Source: a virus. From it: DNA of 64,000 nucleotides. The translations under genes were made by a program, and so were the position numbers. The stretch spans positions 1 to 64,000 of the IMG/VR virus record IMGVR_UViG_3300017971_000013; one strand, written 5' to 3'. The notes under the pieces are model-generated. The model made no database searches, was not told the DNA's origin, and was given only the letters and a program-made list of their open reading frames with translations. How positions within the stretch are numbered: position 1 is the first letter of the stretch; each line of letters begins with the position of its first letter. Shown here one piece after another: positions 28,129 through 35,471 of the stretch.

Positions 28129-28387
28129 GACTCAACCTGGTTCTGGCAATATAGAGCTATATGAAGAAGATGCGATAAGTGATGTTTTTCTTTTACAATC
28201 AAAACTTTCTGAGCAGAAATCGTATAGCTTGCGATTGAAAGATTTGAAGAAACTGTTGGAACATGCTAGTCAACAAGGTCGCGTCCCGTTGTTTCGACTT
28301 CAATTACAAGATGTCGATGTGTTAATGGTCTTTGGTCCCTATCAAGATTCCGTTAGAGATGCACTTATTGAAGAGTATGGAGGGTGA
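28046..28387 (+). CDS. PD-(D/E)XK-like protein, Hjc-type resolvase candidate
   Basis: A 113-residue protein. The arrangement ISGKTQPGSGNIEL...DAISDVFLLQSKLSEQKSYSLRLKDLKKLLEHA resembles small phage PD-(D/E)XK nucleases of the Holliday-junction type, in which an acidic residue, (E/Q)xK and KSYxL segments recur. Here the catalytic Glu position is Gln (QSK), so activity is uncertain. It sits after the recombinase and before the ParB-like gene. The ribosome site is weak. Confidence 0.45.
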   Translation: MTTIARRRRLLKRAYDKEKQDATFISGKTQPGSGNIELYEEDAISDVFLLQSKLSEQKSYSLRLKDLKKLLEHASQQGRVPLFRLQLQDVDVLMVFGPYQDSVRDALIEEYGG

Positions 28388-28420
28388 AAACTTGCCACTT
28401 GGCAACGTTAGGTGTAATGT
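28388..28420. promoter_or_regulatory. 22-bp palindrome overlapping a promoter-like element
   Basis: A near-copy of the genome-wide palindrome (core TTGCCA-CT-TGGCAA at 28392-28405). Its TTGCCA can act as a -35, with TAATGT 17 bases later (28415-28420) as the -10, which would put the operator inside the promoter of the ParB-like gene. TTAGGTGT just before the -10 is shared with the 12,130 promoter and with the site at 42,280. Confidence 0.5.
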
Positions 28421-28483
28421 AGCAACATACTACGGACGGTATTTAGAACAAGGACTGTGAAAAACATTCTTACAGGAGAGGTT

Positions 28484-29626
28484 ATGTCAGAACCTATTTT
28501 GGTGCCCGTTAAAAATATCAAGGTCGTATCTAATGTGCGAAAAGAGATTGGTGATCTTACTGAATTGATGGATTCTATCAAACAGGTTGGTTTACTCCAG
28601 CCTATTGGCGTTTCTAAAAAGGGAAAAGGTTATACCCTTGAGTTTGGTAATCGTCGCTTGGCTGCGTATAAAGAGCTTGGTGAGAAGAAGATCCCTGTAA
28701 TTGTTGTCAAGGCTGGCAAGAAGAAGACAGACCGTGTCGTGAAGCAAGTCATTGAGAATATGCAGCGCACGGATATGACTGGTATCGATGAAGCTAGGGC
28801 CATCAGGGATTTGATGGAGAATACTGGTTGGACACAGGAGAAGGTTGCAAAAGCTCTGGGTCTATCTAAGTTTGTTGTCAACAAAAGACTGGCTCTACTT
28901 AAGAAACTACCAGAAGATGTACAGGAAGCTGTTAGGGATAGGAAAATTTCATTATCTCACGCAAAGGCCATCGCAAGCGCAGACTTAGAACCTACTGAGC
29001 AGATTGCTTTGTTGGGCGTTGCAAAGGAGCTGTCTGGCAATGAGTTCGAGGCGTTCGTCAAAGAGGGCACTTCTTCTGGGGGGTTTCCGCAAGCGAGCGG
29101 GAAGATCCAGTACGAAGAAATTGAGCGCCCTCGTCTGTGCAAGTTCTCCGATTTCAAGAAAAGACTCAAGGCTCTCGACAAGGAAAAAAGAGAGCATGAA
29201 AAAGGGATCGCCAGACTAACTAAGAAACTAGAGAAAGAGAAATCAAAGAAGCGTAAGGTTGACCAGGAGAAGATCTCTGAATTCCGTAAAGAGATCAATC
29301 AGTCGAAGCGTGAGCTTGAGGTTCTCTCTAGAATTGAAGAGTGGGCGGAAGGTTGCTTTATTATGAAGATGGTCAAGCGACCTATTCAAGAGAATAAGAG
29401 CGACAATGAAAAAACAAAACCTCGCAAAAACAGGGTGGAAGAAAAGGCTCCAGCTAAGAAGAAGAAAGCTAGCAAAGGAGCAGGAGATGGGAAAGCTTCC
29501 AGAACTAAGAAGACTTCCTCGAAAAAGCAAAGTACAAAGCGTGCATCAGCCAGCGGTAAAGGGAATAGCAAGAAAACAACGAAGAGGTCTGGTAAGAAAC
29601 TAGGTCTCAAGAAGAGTAAGAAATGA
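28484..29626 (+). CDS. ParB-like DNA-binding protein with basic tail
   Basis: About 380 residues. The N-terminal ParB/Srx domain has GNRRLAA (residues 55-61, the CTP-binding GERR box) and ENMQR near residue 90; a helix-turn-helix follows (WTQEKVAKALGLSKFVVNKRL, about residues 113-135). The last 100 residues are very rich in Lys, Ser and Thr and would bind DNA nonspecifically. No ParA partner is seen. I start at ATG 28484 behind AGGAGAGG. It may load on the dispersed palindromes; one lies directly upstream. Confidence 0.8.
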   Translation: MSEPILVPVKNIKVVSNVRKEIGDLTELMDSIKQVGLLQPIGVSKKGKGYTLEFGNRRLAAYKELGEKKIPVIVVKAGKKKTDRVVKQVIENMQRTDMTGIDEARAIRDLMENTGWTQEKVAKALGLSKFVVNKRLALLKKLPEDVQEAVRDRKISLSHAKAIASADLEPTEQIALLGVAKELSGNEFEAFVKEGTSSGGFPQASGKIQYEEIERPRLCKFSDFKKRLKALDKEKREHEKGIARLTKKLEKEKSKKRKVDQEKISEFRKEINQSKRELEVLSRIEEWAEGCFIMKMVKRPIQENKSDNEKTKPRKNRVEEKAPAKKKKASKGAGDGKASRTKKTSSKKQSTKRASASGKGNSKKTTKRSGKKLGLKKSKK

Positions 29627-30489
29627 CCATTGTACTTTCCCGTTCCCGCCTTCTGAAAAGACGAAAACTATCTCCTGTCTCTTTAGAAGGTAATATTTCT
29701 GTTCCGCAAAACTTTGAAGAACGTTTAGAGAAACTTAACTCTAAGATTTTACCAAGCACTGTGGAGGCGAAGGAACGGGTAGCAAACAAACTTCATTCCG
29801 CTCTTAAAAGAGAATGCTTGAGGGAAGCTGAGAAGCGTGAAGCCAATAGGCAATTCTTACATAAAAAACTTGGCATTAAGAATTCAGGTTTTCATGCTTC
29901 TCAGTTTCACTCTTGTGTTCGCCGCATCTATTTTGATCTAACTCTAGATAGAAGTGAATTCGAGGAAGATGAATCGGCTTTGTTTTTCTCTATTCCAGAG
30001 GATGTTCAGAATAGAATCTTTGGTACAGGGGATTTTATACATGACAGACTTCAGAGGTATTTAAAGAATGCTTTTGGGGAAGATGTCAGCATTGAATTTC
30101 CTGTGGTATCAGCAAAGACTAATTCTTACGGACGTATTGATGGCGTACTAGTTATTGATGGTATTCTGTATATAATTGAAATTAAGAGTATGCGAGAGAA
30201 TGCTTTTATTCAATGTATTACAGGGCCTCTAGCTAAATTTAAGCGCCAAGGCTGTGTTTATGCTGAATTCTTAAATATTAAACAAGCTATTTTTATTCTA
30301 GAGAATAAGAACAATCAAGAGTGGAAGATCTTTGTTGAGACATACTCGGATGATGACTTCGAAGTTATTAGACAAGACAAGGAGACGGTTAACGTTGCCA
30401 TGCGGCAAGGTAAGCCGCCCATCAGACATAAACTATGTACGGCAAAGATGCCTTTAGATTTTTGTCCGTACTCATCGATCTGTTGGTAG
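29623..30489 (+). CDS. Cas4/RecB-like PD-(D/E)XK exonuclease
   Basis: A 288-residue protein. A PD-(D/E)XK core is visible as GRIDG (D173) and YIIEIKS (E186, K188), followed by a helix with Q-like residues. Four cysteines, C98 in the N-terminal part and C272, C281, C287 at the C-terminus (CPYSSIC), match the iron-sulfur cluster layout of Cas4/AddB-type nucleases. It is probably an exonuclease for end processing in recombination. ATG overlaps the upstream stop. Confidence 0.8.
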   Translation: MTIVLSRSRLLKRRKLSPVSLEGNISVPQNFEERLEKLNSKILPSTVEAKERVANKLHSALKRECLREAEKREANRQFLHKKLGIKNSGFHASQFHSCVRRIYFDLTLDRSEFEEDESALFFSIPEDVQNRIFGTGDFIHDRLQRYLKNAFGEDVSIEFPVVSAKTNSYGRIDGVLVIDGILYIIEIKSMRENAFIQCITGPLAKFKRQGCVYAEFLNIKQAIFILENKNNQEWKIFVETYSDDDFEVIRQDKETVNVAMRQGKPPIRHKLCTAKMPLDFCPYSSICW

Positions 30490-30494
30490 GGACA

Positions 30495-30887
30495 ATGTTG
30501 AATGATGAGTTAGAGAAATTGAAGGTGGAGATGAAAGACAAAGAAAAAGAAAAACCATCTCCTTCTTTTGTGTCCCCCTCGCCACCAGGCATTCCCTACA
30601 AAGAATTTCCTGTTGCGGCGAATACTTCTATACAAGCACTAGCTTCGGCTATTGTTCAAGAATTGAGAAAAGGCACAAACCTTGTGCTGAGTTCTTTGTC
30701 TTCTGTGCCAACACATACCGCAATGAAAGCGGTGATCCGTGTGAATCAGATGTTGGCGCGAGAAGATATGTATGTTACTTGTAAGCCATTATTTAGAACA
30801 CGGTTGGACAAAGAGAAGAGATCCAACGACGTAATGCTGATCAGGCTATTTCTTCAATCCAGAGTTAACCCTTATGTCGAGCCATAA
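30495..30887 (+). CDS. SpoVS-like (Alba-fold) protein
   Basis: About 130 residues. After a charged, proline-rich N-terminus (about 30 residues), the segment VAANTSIQALASAIVQELR...KAVIRVNQML...VTCKPLFRT...DVMLIRLFL follows stage V sporulation protein S: conserved VxAxTS, the KAV helix, the Cys-x-Pro strand and the final charged strand. SpoVS proteins adopt an Alba-like fold and are thought to bind nucleic acid. Start chosen at ATG 30495 behind TAGGG. Recognition is by pattern only. Confidence 0.6.
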   Translation: MLNDELEKLKVEMKDKEKEKPSPSFVSPSPPGIPYKEFPVAANTSIQALASAIVQELRKGTNLVLSSLSSVPTHTAMKAVIRVNQMLAREDMYVTCKPLFRTRLDKEKRSNDVMLIRLFLQSRVNPYVEP

Positions 30888-31398
30888 GTTTTTCTTTGGT
30901 ATAGATCCAGGCTACTCGTCGGGAGCAGTGTGTCTCCTATCCCACCACAATGAGATCTTATTCCTCAGCGATCTTCCTACTACCTCGCTCTCTAAGAAGA
31001 CAAAAGGCAAACTAAAGAAAGAAACGCACCTGGATTTCGAAGGGTTAGCTGAAATGTTTCTTTCATTGTTTGAGTCTCAGCCCCTCCTATTAACTCATTG
31101 TCTCGTTGTAATTGAAGATGTTCATGCCATGTCTAAACAAGGGGTATCTTCGACTTTCAAATTTGGCAAGGGATCAGGAGCCCTGCTCGCGGCCTGTAGG
31201 ATGTTGAAATTATCTGTGCTTAAAGTGTCTCCTCAGAGATGGAAAAAGCAGGTGATTACTATACCAGATGATATACCTAAGAAGAAGGCGTCACTTTTTG
31301 TGGCGCGCAATATGTGGGGTAAAAAATACTTTCCCCTAGAAAAAGATCACAATAAAGCTGAAGCGGCTTTACTCGCTTACTATGGGATCCTATTATGA
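30874..31398 (+). CDS. RuvC-like Holliday junction resolvase
   Basis: A 174-residue RNase H-fold protein. FFGIDPGYSSGAV gives D11; VVIEDVHAM gives E81; the C-terminal KDHNKAEAALLAYYG gives D158 and E163, the fourth acidic residue position of phage RuvC-like enzymes. It would cleave four-way junctions before packaging. The gene overlaps both neighbours by a few bases. Confidence 0.82.
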   Translation: MSSHKFFFGIDPGYSSGAVCLLSHHNEILFLSDLPTTSLSKKTKGKLKKETHLDFEGLAEMFLSLFESQPLLLTHCLVVIEDVHAMSKQGVSSTFKFGKGSGALLAACRMLKLSVLKVSPQRWKKQVITIPDDIPKKKASLFVARNMWGKKYFPLEKDHNKAEAALLAYYGILL

Positions 31399-31784
31399 GT
31401 GACGATTTTTTCAAAGGTAAGAAGACTATCTCTCCTGAGTTTGCGGCTGCTCGTGCTGATATCGCTCTACAGCAGATTCCACCAGAGACTGTGAAACAAC
31501 AGATGCGGCGCAATAAGGTGATTAAATCAGCCGTTGTGGACTTGTTGTGTAATCGTGTGCAACCAAACACGAAGGATGGCATTCTCTTCGCATACTTTGA
31601 TGAGTTTGAAGACTTAAAGAAGGATCCTAGATTTAAGCCTCTTAGCAGCTATATCGATAAATTGGTTAGAAGAGATAAGAATGGGATGGCTATTGGATAT
31701 GTCAGACCTATTCTAGCAAATGAAGCGGGCATCATCAGATTGAGTCCGACTGAAGGGAAGATTGTGGTTCTCAAGGAGAAGTGA
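31395..31784 (+). CDS. Hypothetical protein upstream of QueE
   Basis: A 129-residue protein, helical at first and beta at the end (AGIIRLSPTEGKIVVL). Overlaps RuvC-like stop by 4 bases and ends on the QueE start codon. No recognised family. Confidence 0.6.
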   Translation: MSDDFFKGKKTISPEFAAARADIALQQIPPETVKQQMRRNKVIKSAVVDLLCNRVQPNTKDGILFAYFDEFEDLKKDPRFKPLSSYIDKLVRRDKNGMAIGYVRPILANEAGIIRLSPTEGKIVVLKEK

Positions 31785-32542
31785 TGAAGATTGTGAAAGA
31801 GAATGCGATATTCAAATCCATTCAAGGGGAAGGATCTCGTATCGGTGAACCAGCCTACTTTCTTAGATTATGGGGCTGTTCTTTAGGTTGTGATTGGTGC
31901 GACACTAAAGAATCTTGGGTCGATGAAGATAATTATATTGAGGTTGATCCTTATCAGTTAGCTGAAGACTTAAAAGATGCGATGAATGATGTGCCTAGGT
32001 TGGTGATAACTGGAGGAGAACCTTTTGATCAGATTGAAGATTTAATTTCGCTAATCTACAAGATTAATCAGATGGCTTCAAGACGAACTTTTCTGGAACG
32101 GCCATTAATCTCAGTAGAGACAGCATCAAGATTCTTCAGTCCTTACAAGTCTGAAGTGAAAAGCAGAATAGCTAGTGAGAAAGAAAAGGGTAGGCACGGT
32201 TTTTCTACGTTCGAGATGCCGTATTACCCTAATCTTATTACTTTTTCTCCAAAATTATGGGCATTTACATCAGACGACATCAAATGTCACCTGCAAGAAT
32301 TGTACGATTTAGGTTCCTATTGCTTGGAGAAAGAGGTAAAGATTGTTGTTTTTGATGATGCAGATCTTAGACGAGCTGAAAATCTTCTCGATTATGTGAG
32401 TTCAAACTTTGGTTTTCCAGAACACCGGTTGATTATTCAAATTGGCAGCGATTTAGACGAAGAACAAGAAAAGTGTCTGCTTGAAGCCGATGCGAAATAT
32501 AGGCGGTTACCTCAATTGCAGACCTTGTGGGGCATAATGTGA
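31784..32542 (+). CDS. queE: 7-carboxy-7-deazaguanine synthase (QueE)
   Basis: A 252-residue radical-SAM protein. The cluster motif is GCSLGCDWCDT (C32, C36, C39), preceded by SIQGEGSRIGEP, and followed by LVITGGEP; these are the hallmarks of QueE, which makes 7-carboxy-7-deazaguanine (CDG) from CPH4. I start at ATG 31784 with AAGGAG upstream, on the previous TGA. With FolE next door and QueD near 60 kb the CDG branch of 7-deazaguanine synthesis is complete. Confidence 0.88.
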   Translation: MKIVKENAIFKSIQGEGSRIGEPAYFLRLWGCSLGCDWCDTKESWVDEDNYIEVDPYQLAEDLKDAMNDVPRLVITGGEPFDQIEDLISLIYKINQMASRRTFLERPLISVETASRFFSPYKSEVKSRIASEKEKGRHGFSTFEMPYYPNLITFSPKLWAFTSDDIKCHLQELYDLGSYCLEKEVKIVVFDDADLRRAENLLDYVSSNFGFPEHRLIIQIGSDLDEEQEKCLLEADAKYRRLPQLQTLWGIM

Positions 32543-32564
32543 TGCAGTTTTCGGAGTTGATAAA

Positions 32565-33086
32565 ATGTCGCAACTAGAGGAAGTGACGAAGCTACTTGTC
32601 GAATCTCTCATAGAGAAGTATCAGTTGACGATAGAAGAGCAGGCATCTTTAGATCTTAAAGAGACTTCGCGCCGAGTGGCGCATGCCTTTGAAGAAATGC
32701 TGAGCGGCTACGAACTCAATAATGGGAATGGTGCTTACACTACATTCCCAGTTAGAGAGACAGAAGATCATAATGCGGTGTGCGCAAAAGGCATATCTTT
32801 TTCGAGTGTTTGTTCCCACCATCTTCTTCCTTTTATAGGTGAGATGGAAATTTACTATGTTCCTAGCAGTCGAGTTATTGGGTTGAGTAAGCTTTCTCGT
32901 ATTGTTAGAAAGTATTCTCAAAGACTACAATTACAAGAGAATCTGACGAATCAAGTGGCTGATGCCATTGTAGAGATACTGGAACCCAAGGCTTTATCTG
33001 TTACTTCTAAATGCGTACATTCGTGCGTAGCATGCAGAGGTGTGTCAGATCCTAACATGGTAATTGAAGTCGCTGTTTCTAGGTAG
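32565..33086 (+). CDS. folE: GTP cyclohydrolase I (FolE)
   Basis: A 173-residue protein. SVCSHHLLPFIGE gives the zinc ligand C83 and the catalytic H85/H86; HSCVACRG gives C154, the second zinc Cys. The IGLSKLSRIV motif is standard. FolE opens GTP to dihydroneopterin triphosphate, the first step of 7-deazaguanine (and folate) synthesis. It is the last gene of the operon, before a 1.1-kb mostly uncoded region. Confidence 0.9.
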   Translation: MSQLEEVTKLLVESLIEKYQLTIEEQASLDLKETSRRVAHAFEEMLSGYELNNGNGAYTTFPVRETEDHNAVCAKGISFSSVCSHHLLPFIGEMEIYYVPSSRVIGLSKLSRIVRKYSQRLQLQENLTNQVADAIVEILEPKALSVTSKCVHSCVACRGVSDPNMVIEVAVSR

Positions 33087-33100
33087 AAACGCCAAAAAAG

Positions 33101-33270
33101 GTGTCATTTTTTTGACACTTGGCCTCTTGTGACACCTTGTCACATTAGAGCGGACTAGGCCACGCCTAAAACCGCTCTCAAACGGCCGTAAATGCCCGAA
33201 AATGCTCGACAAATGGTAATTGTGGTCAATTGTCTCCACCTCGGAACGTGAATCGTGACACCTTGTCACG
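33101..33270. promoter_or_regulatory. Repeated GTGACA/TGTCAC palindromes (operator or enhancer sites)
   Basis: Two perfect palindromes, TGTGACA-CCT-TGTCACA (33128-33144) and CGTGACA-CCT-TGTCACG (33254-33270), plus a looser GTGTCA...TGACAC pair at 33101-33118. They share the GTGACACCTTGTCAC core, spaced 126 bases. Upstream of a sigma-54-like element, they look like activator sites. Confidence 0.5.
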
Positions 33271-33332
33271 TTCTAACAGCAAACAAGACAGAAAAAACTT
33301 GTAACTTGTTGAAATCATTCACTTTTCAAAAC

Positions 33333-33348
33333 TGGCATGCATCCTGCA
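33333..33348 (+). promoter_or_regulatory. Sigma-54-like promoter element
   Basis: TGGCATGCATCCTGCA has GG and GC ten bases apart, the -24/-12 spacing, with two mismatches to TGGCACG-N4-TTGCA. The palindromes at 33128 and 33254 lie about 200 and 75 bases upstream, as enhancer sites would. No -10/-35 pair is evident here. Tentative. Confidence 0.3.
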
Positions 33349-33361
33349 CTACCTATTAATC

Positions 33362-33386
33362 CGCCTAGGTGTATGCACCTTAGGCG
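33362..33386 (+). other. Stem-loop downstream of the sigma-54-like element
   Basis: CGCCTA/TAGGCG and GGTG/CACC form a 10-bp stem with one bulged T and a TATG loop. The tract after it (AGCTTTTC) is a poor terminator tail, so it is either a weak terminator or a leader hairpin of the RNA starting near 33,360. Confidence 0.45.
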
Positions 33387-33419
33387 AGCTTTTCTCCCCA
33401 TAGCGCGGGAAAGAAAAAA

Positions 33420-33782
33420 GTGGCGAATTTCAGCATACTAAAAAACGGGCGGTATTCAGAGCATGGGATTGATTCCTGTGTTTTGGGTACCGCTTTTTTT
33501 TGTGTTTGTGCTGTGCGCTACTCGTTGACAAAAGGAGAGTGTCGTATTCTGGTATCCCAGAAAGGCCATGCATTGATTACCCGTCCCGTGTGTCTAACCA
33601 GGATGGGTTTTCTTTTTGGTACGGGGATTTCAGGGGCGTTCCGGCTAACAGCTGTTGAGCGCAAGGAAAGTGCTGCTTGCTACGAAATGAAGGTGGAAAC
33701 ACCGAAACAGACCCTTACGCTGTGGAGTCCTTTAAACGGGATGTTGAAGCGGCATAACTCGCACGGTGAGATGCGAGGGTAA
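33420..33782 (+). CDS. Possible hypothetical protein (GTG start)
   Basis: A 120-codon frame with plausible codon use but a GTG start lacking a good Shine-Dalgarno sequence. The product is moderately basic and Cys-containing with no known domain. It occupies the middle of a region otherwise rich in RNA structure, so it could also be chance. Low confidence. Confidence 0.3.
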   Translation: MANFSILKNGRYSEHGIDSCVLGTAFFCVCAVRYSLTKGECRILVSQKGHALITRPVCLTRMGFLFGTGISGAFRLTAVERKESAACYEMKVETPKQTLTLWSPLNGMLKRHNSHGEMRG

Positions 33783-33898
33783 AGCAGAGTAGCCATTTTG
33801 GCAGGGACCATACGGGGTTCCTTGCGAGGGCTTTCCTTAGGGCGACATTCCGACATAAGAGCAAAGCGAAACACTCTTTTTTGAGGGAAAAAGTTTGG

Positions 33899-34024
33899 CC
33901 GGATTTATCCGGTTCTCTCAAAGGTGGGTCCTATCCTAGCAATTCTAGGGAGGTTAAAAACAAATACCGAAAGACGACACTCTCACCCTAGCCGTATTGG
34001 GTGTCGCGATTAGGGGTTAGGACC
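33899..34024 (+). ncRNA. Structured RNA region upstream of 34,188 gene
   Basis: Several hairpins in series: CCGGAT-TT-ATCCGG (33899-33912), an outer pair GGTCCTA (33927-33933) with TAGGACC (34018-34024), inside it CCTAG-CTAGG (33935-33949) and CGACAC-GTGTCG (33975-34006). No reading frame covers it. It could be a leader or small RNA; no known family is matched. Confidence 0.4.
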
Positions 34025-34081
34025 AATCGAGATAAAAGAATGGACGGCCCGAAAAGAACGGTGTTTCACAGGGGTTCGAAA

Positions 34082-34143
34082 GCAACGGTCTGGTGACAAG
34101 GTGTATTCCCCATACACTTTTTAGGTTCGATTCCTAACGTTGC
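34082..34143 (+). ncRNA. tRNA-like element, D-arm-less (anticodon-like CCC)
   Basis: GCAACG (34082-34087) pairs with CGTTGC (34138-34143) as an acceptor-like stem. Inside are GTGTA-TTCCCCA-TACAC, shaped like an anticodon arm with U33 and CCC, and TTAGG-TTCGATT-CCTAA, a perfect T-arm with a consensus T-loop. Between acceptor and anticodon-like arm there are only about 13 bases with no D-stem, and the variable region is 3 bases, so it is not a normal tRNA. It ends 44 bases before the ATG at 34188. Confidence 0.5.
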
Positions 34144-34157
34144 AACTTAGCAACGTT
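34136..34157. promoter_or_regulatory. 22-bp palindrome site
   Basis: AACGTTGC (34136-34143) and GCAACGTT (34150-34157) are exact inverted copies around AACTTA. It overlaps the 3' strand of the tRNA-like element and lies 30 bases before the ATG at 34188. Confidence 0.6.
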
Positions 34158-34187
34158 AAAATTCAACACACAAAAAGGGAGGGTATC

Positions 34188-34505
34188 ATGTATATTGTGG
34201 TTTCTCATTGTGGTTATTCGTGGTCGTTTGTTCGTATGAACGAAGAGGAGGCTAGAAAAGAGTATCGAAACGTCGATAGGGAATACAGAGACTACAAGAG
34301 GGCACAAAGAAGGGCTGAGAATCTCACTGCTAAAATGCAGTGGGCCGAAGACTCCCCATCAAAAGAGAAGACAAGGAAAACCGGTACAAAAACTAGGTCT
34401 AGAACCAGGTCCGGTAAGGTTCGTATCTCCTTTAAGAGAGGAGGAAAAAGGAAGAAACTGAGAGTTGTCAGCAAAGGTACAACAGCAAGCTGCGGTTTGT
34501 GGTAA
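34188..34505 (+). CDS. Small basic hypothetical protein
   Basis: About 105 residues with an arginine/lysine-rich second half (KTRKTGTKTRSRTRSGK; KRGGKRKKLR), probably nucleic-acid binding. The ATG at 34188 has GGGAGGG upstream and follows the tRNA-like leader and a palindrome. Unknown function. Confidence 0.6.
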   Translation: MYIVVSHCGYSWSFVRMNEEEARKEYRNVDREYRDYKRAQRRAENLTAKMQWAEDSPSKEKTRKTGTKTRSRTRSGKVRISFKRGGKRKKLRVVSKGTTASCGLW

Positions 34506-34515
34506 GGAGGAAACA

Positions 34516-34710
34516 ATGGGCATAGAAGACTATAAAGACGAAGTAGCAAACGTAGACGTGATTATCGAGACTCACAGGCGCGATAAGAAGTGCCCTTTGT
34601 GGCGAGGGTGTTGTCACAACGGTAGCTGGAAAGAGTGTATGGATTTAGATGAGGAAACTAAAGATTTCACGATGAAACACTCTAGTGGATGTGCCTATCT
34701 TAGATCTTAG
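34516..34710 (+). CDS. Small Cys-containing protein, IEDYKDEV family
   Basis: A 64-residue protein behind AAGGAGG. Four Cys (CPLWRGCC, CMD, CAYLRS) could bind metal. Its N-terminus MGIEDYKDEV closely resembles that of the gene at 41583 (MSIEEYKDEV), suggesting a small paralogous family in this phage. Confidence 0.65.
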   Translation: MGIEDYKDEVANVDVIIETHRRDKKCPLWRGCCHNGSWKECMDLDEETKDFTMKHSSGCAYLRS

Positions 34711-34724
34711 GTATTGTGGAGACG

Positions 34725-34775
34725 ACGAGTAGGCTGAAAGCAGCTGTTAGTGGGGTGCAATTCCCTGCTACTCGT
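34725..34775 (+). ncRNA. 51-nt tRNA-like leader element, copy 1
   Basis: ACGAGT (34725-34730) pairs with ACTCGT (34770-34775). Inside: GGCTG-AAAG-CAGCT hairpin and AGTGGGG-TGCAATT-CCCTGCT, a T-arm-like hairpin with a 7-base loop. It ends 38 bases before the ATG at 34814. Its sequence differs from the copy at 35179 by six bases, four of which lie in the T-arm-like stem and keep it paired, including a G-C to A-T pair change. This is direct evidence for a conserved RNA structure. Confidence 0.7.
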
Positions 34776-34813
34776 ATTCCGTTCGACAACTCTTAATAAA
34801 AAAAGGAGCTATT

Positions 34814-35191
34814 ATGAGCCACAAGAAACAGTATGTTGTTCTTAATTCGGACGAGATTGCGGTTACTTTGTACTTTAGATTGACCACTGTGGTTGGAAAT
34901 GTAAATGAGATGATGGAGGCCGTCAGAGATGGGGTGTTTGACTATGAGTTTAAAACTATCCTTGCCGCTGGGAATATTCCTGCTGTGGTGTTTGAGGGAG
35001 ATAACGGGACGATGGTTTTTGAGTTGTGTGGTTCGAATGGCTACAGCGAAAGGTTCCAGATTGTAGAGGCTATGGTCAGAGGGTTGTGGAGTCTTCACAT
35101 CGGCGGGAACTTTAAGATGGACTTTTCAGCCTTTGAAACTAGCAGCGAGCGTGTTACGAAGCATGTGTTGTGTAATAGACGAGTAGGCTGA
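34814..35191 (+). CDS. Hypothetical protein with structured 5' leader
   Basis: A 125-residue protein behind AAAAGGAG, mixed alpha/beta (LNSDEIAVTLYFRLTTVVG). Its last codons overlap the second tRNA-like leader element. No family recognised. Confidence 0.6.
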   Translation: MSHKKQYVVLNSDEIAVTLYFRLTTVVGNVNEMMEAVRDGVFDYEFKTILAAGNIPAVVFEGDNGTMVFELCGSNGYSERFQIVEAMVRGLWSLHIGGNFKMDFSAFETSSERVTKHVLCNRRVG

Positions 35192-35229
35192 AAGCAGCCG
35201 TCAACGGGGTGCAATTCCCCGTTACTCGT
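35179..35229 (+). ncRNA. 51-nt tRNA-like leader element, copy 2
   Basis: Same fold as 34725-34775: ACGAGTA/TACTCGT closing stem, GGCTG-AAAG-CAGCC hairpin, AACGGGG-TGCAATT-CCCCGTT T-arm-like hairpin. It ends 38 bases before the ATG at 35268, the same distance as copy 1. Its 5' strand is also the last codons and stop of the upstream gene. Confidence 0.7.
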
Positions 35230-35267
35230 GTTACGTGCAATTCCGCGCGTATTTTGGAGGTAAAGAA

Positions 35268-35471
35268 ATGCTACTTAAAGAAGAGCGCAAGCAATTGATG
35301 CAAGAAGGAGAAGTCATCCTGGCAAAGATGGAAAAGGCCAGCGCCGCCGGCCATCTTGGTAAAGTGCTGGCATACGCACAGCTGTTCGATGAGGTTATGG
35401 ATAAACTCAAATCCTTTGAACTAATCGAGACCGCCTTGAAGGCGGGGATTGGAGTGGTCAAACATGGATAA
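35268..35471 (+). CDS. Small helical protein
   Basis: A 67-residue helical protein (EERKQLMQEGEVILAKMEKA) starting at ATG 35268 behind TTGGAGG. Second gene with the 51-nt leader. Unknown function. Confidence 0.6.
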   Translation: MLLKEERKQLMQEGEVILAKMEKASAAGHLGKVLAYAQLFDEVMDKLKSFELIETALKAGIGVVKHG

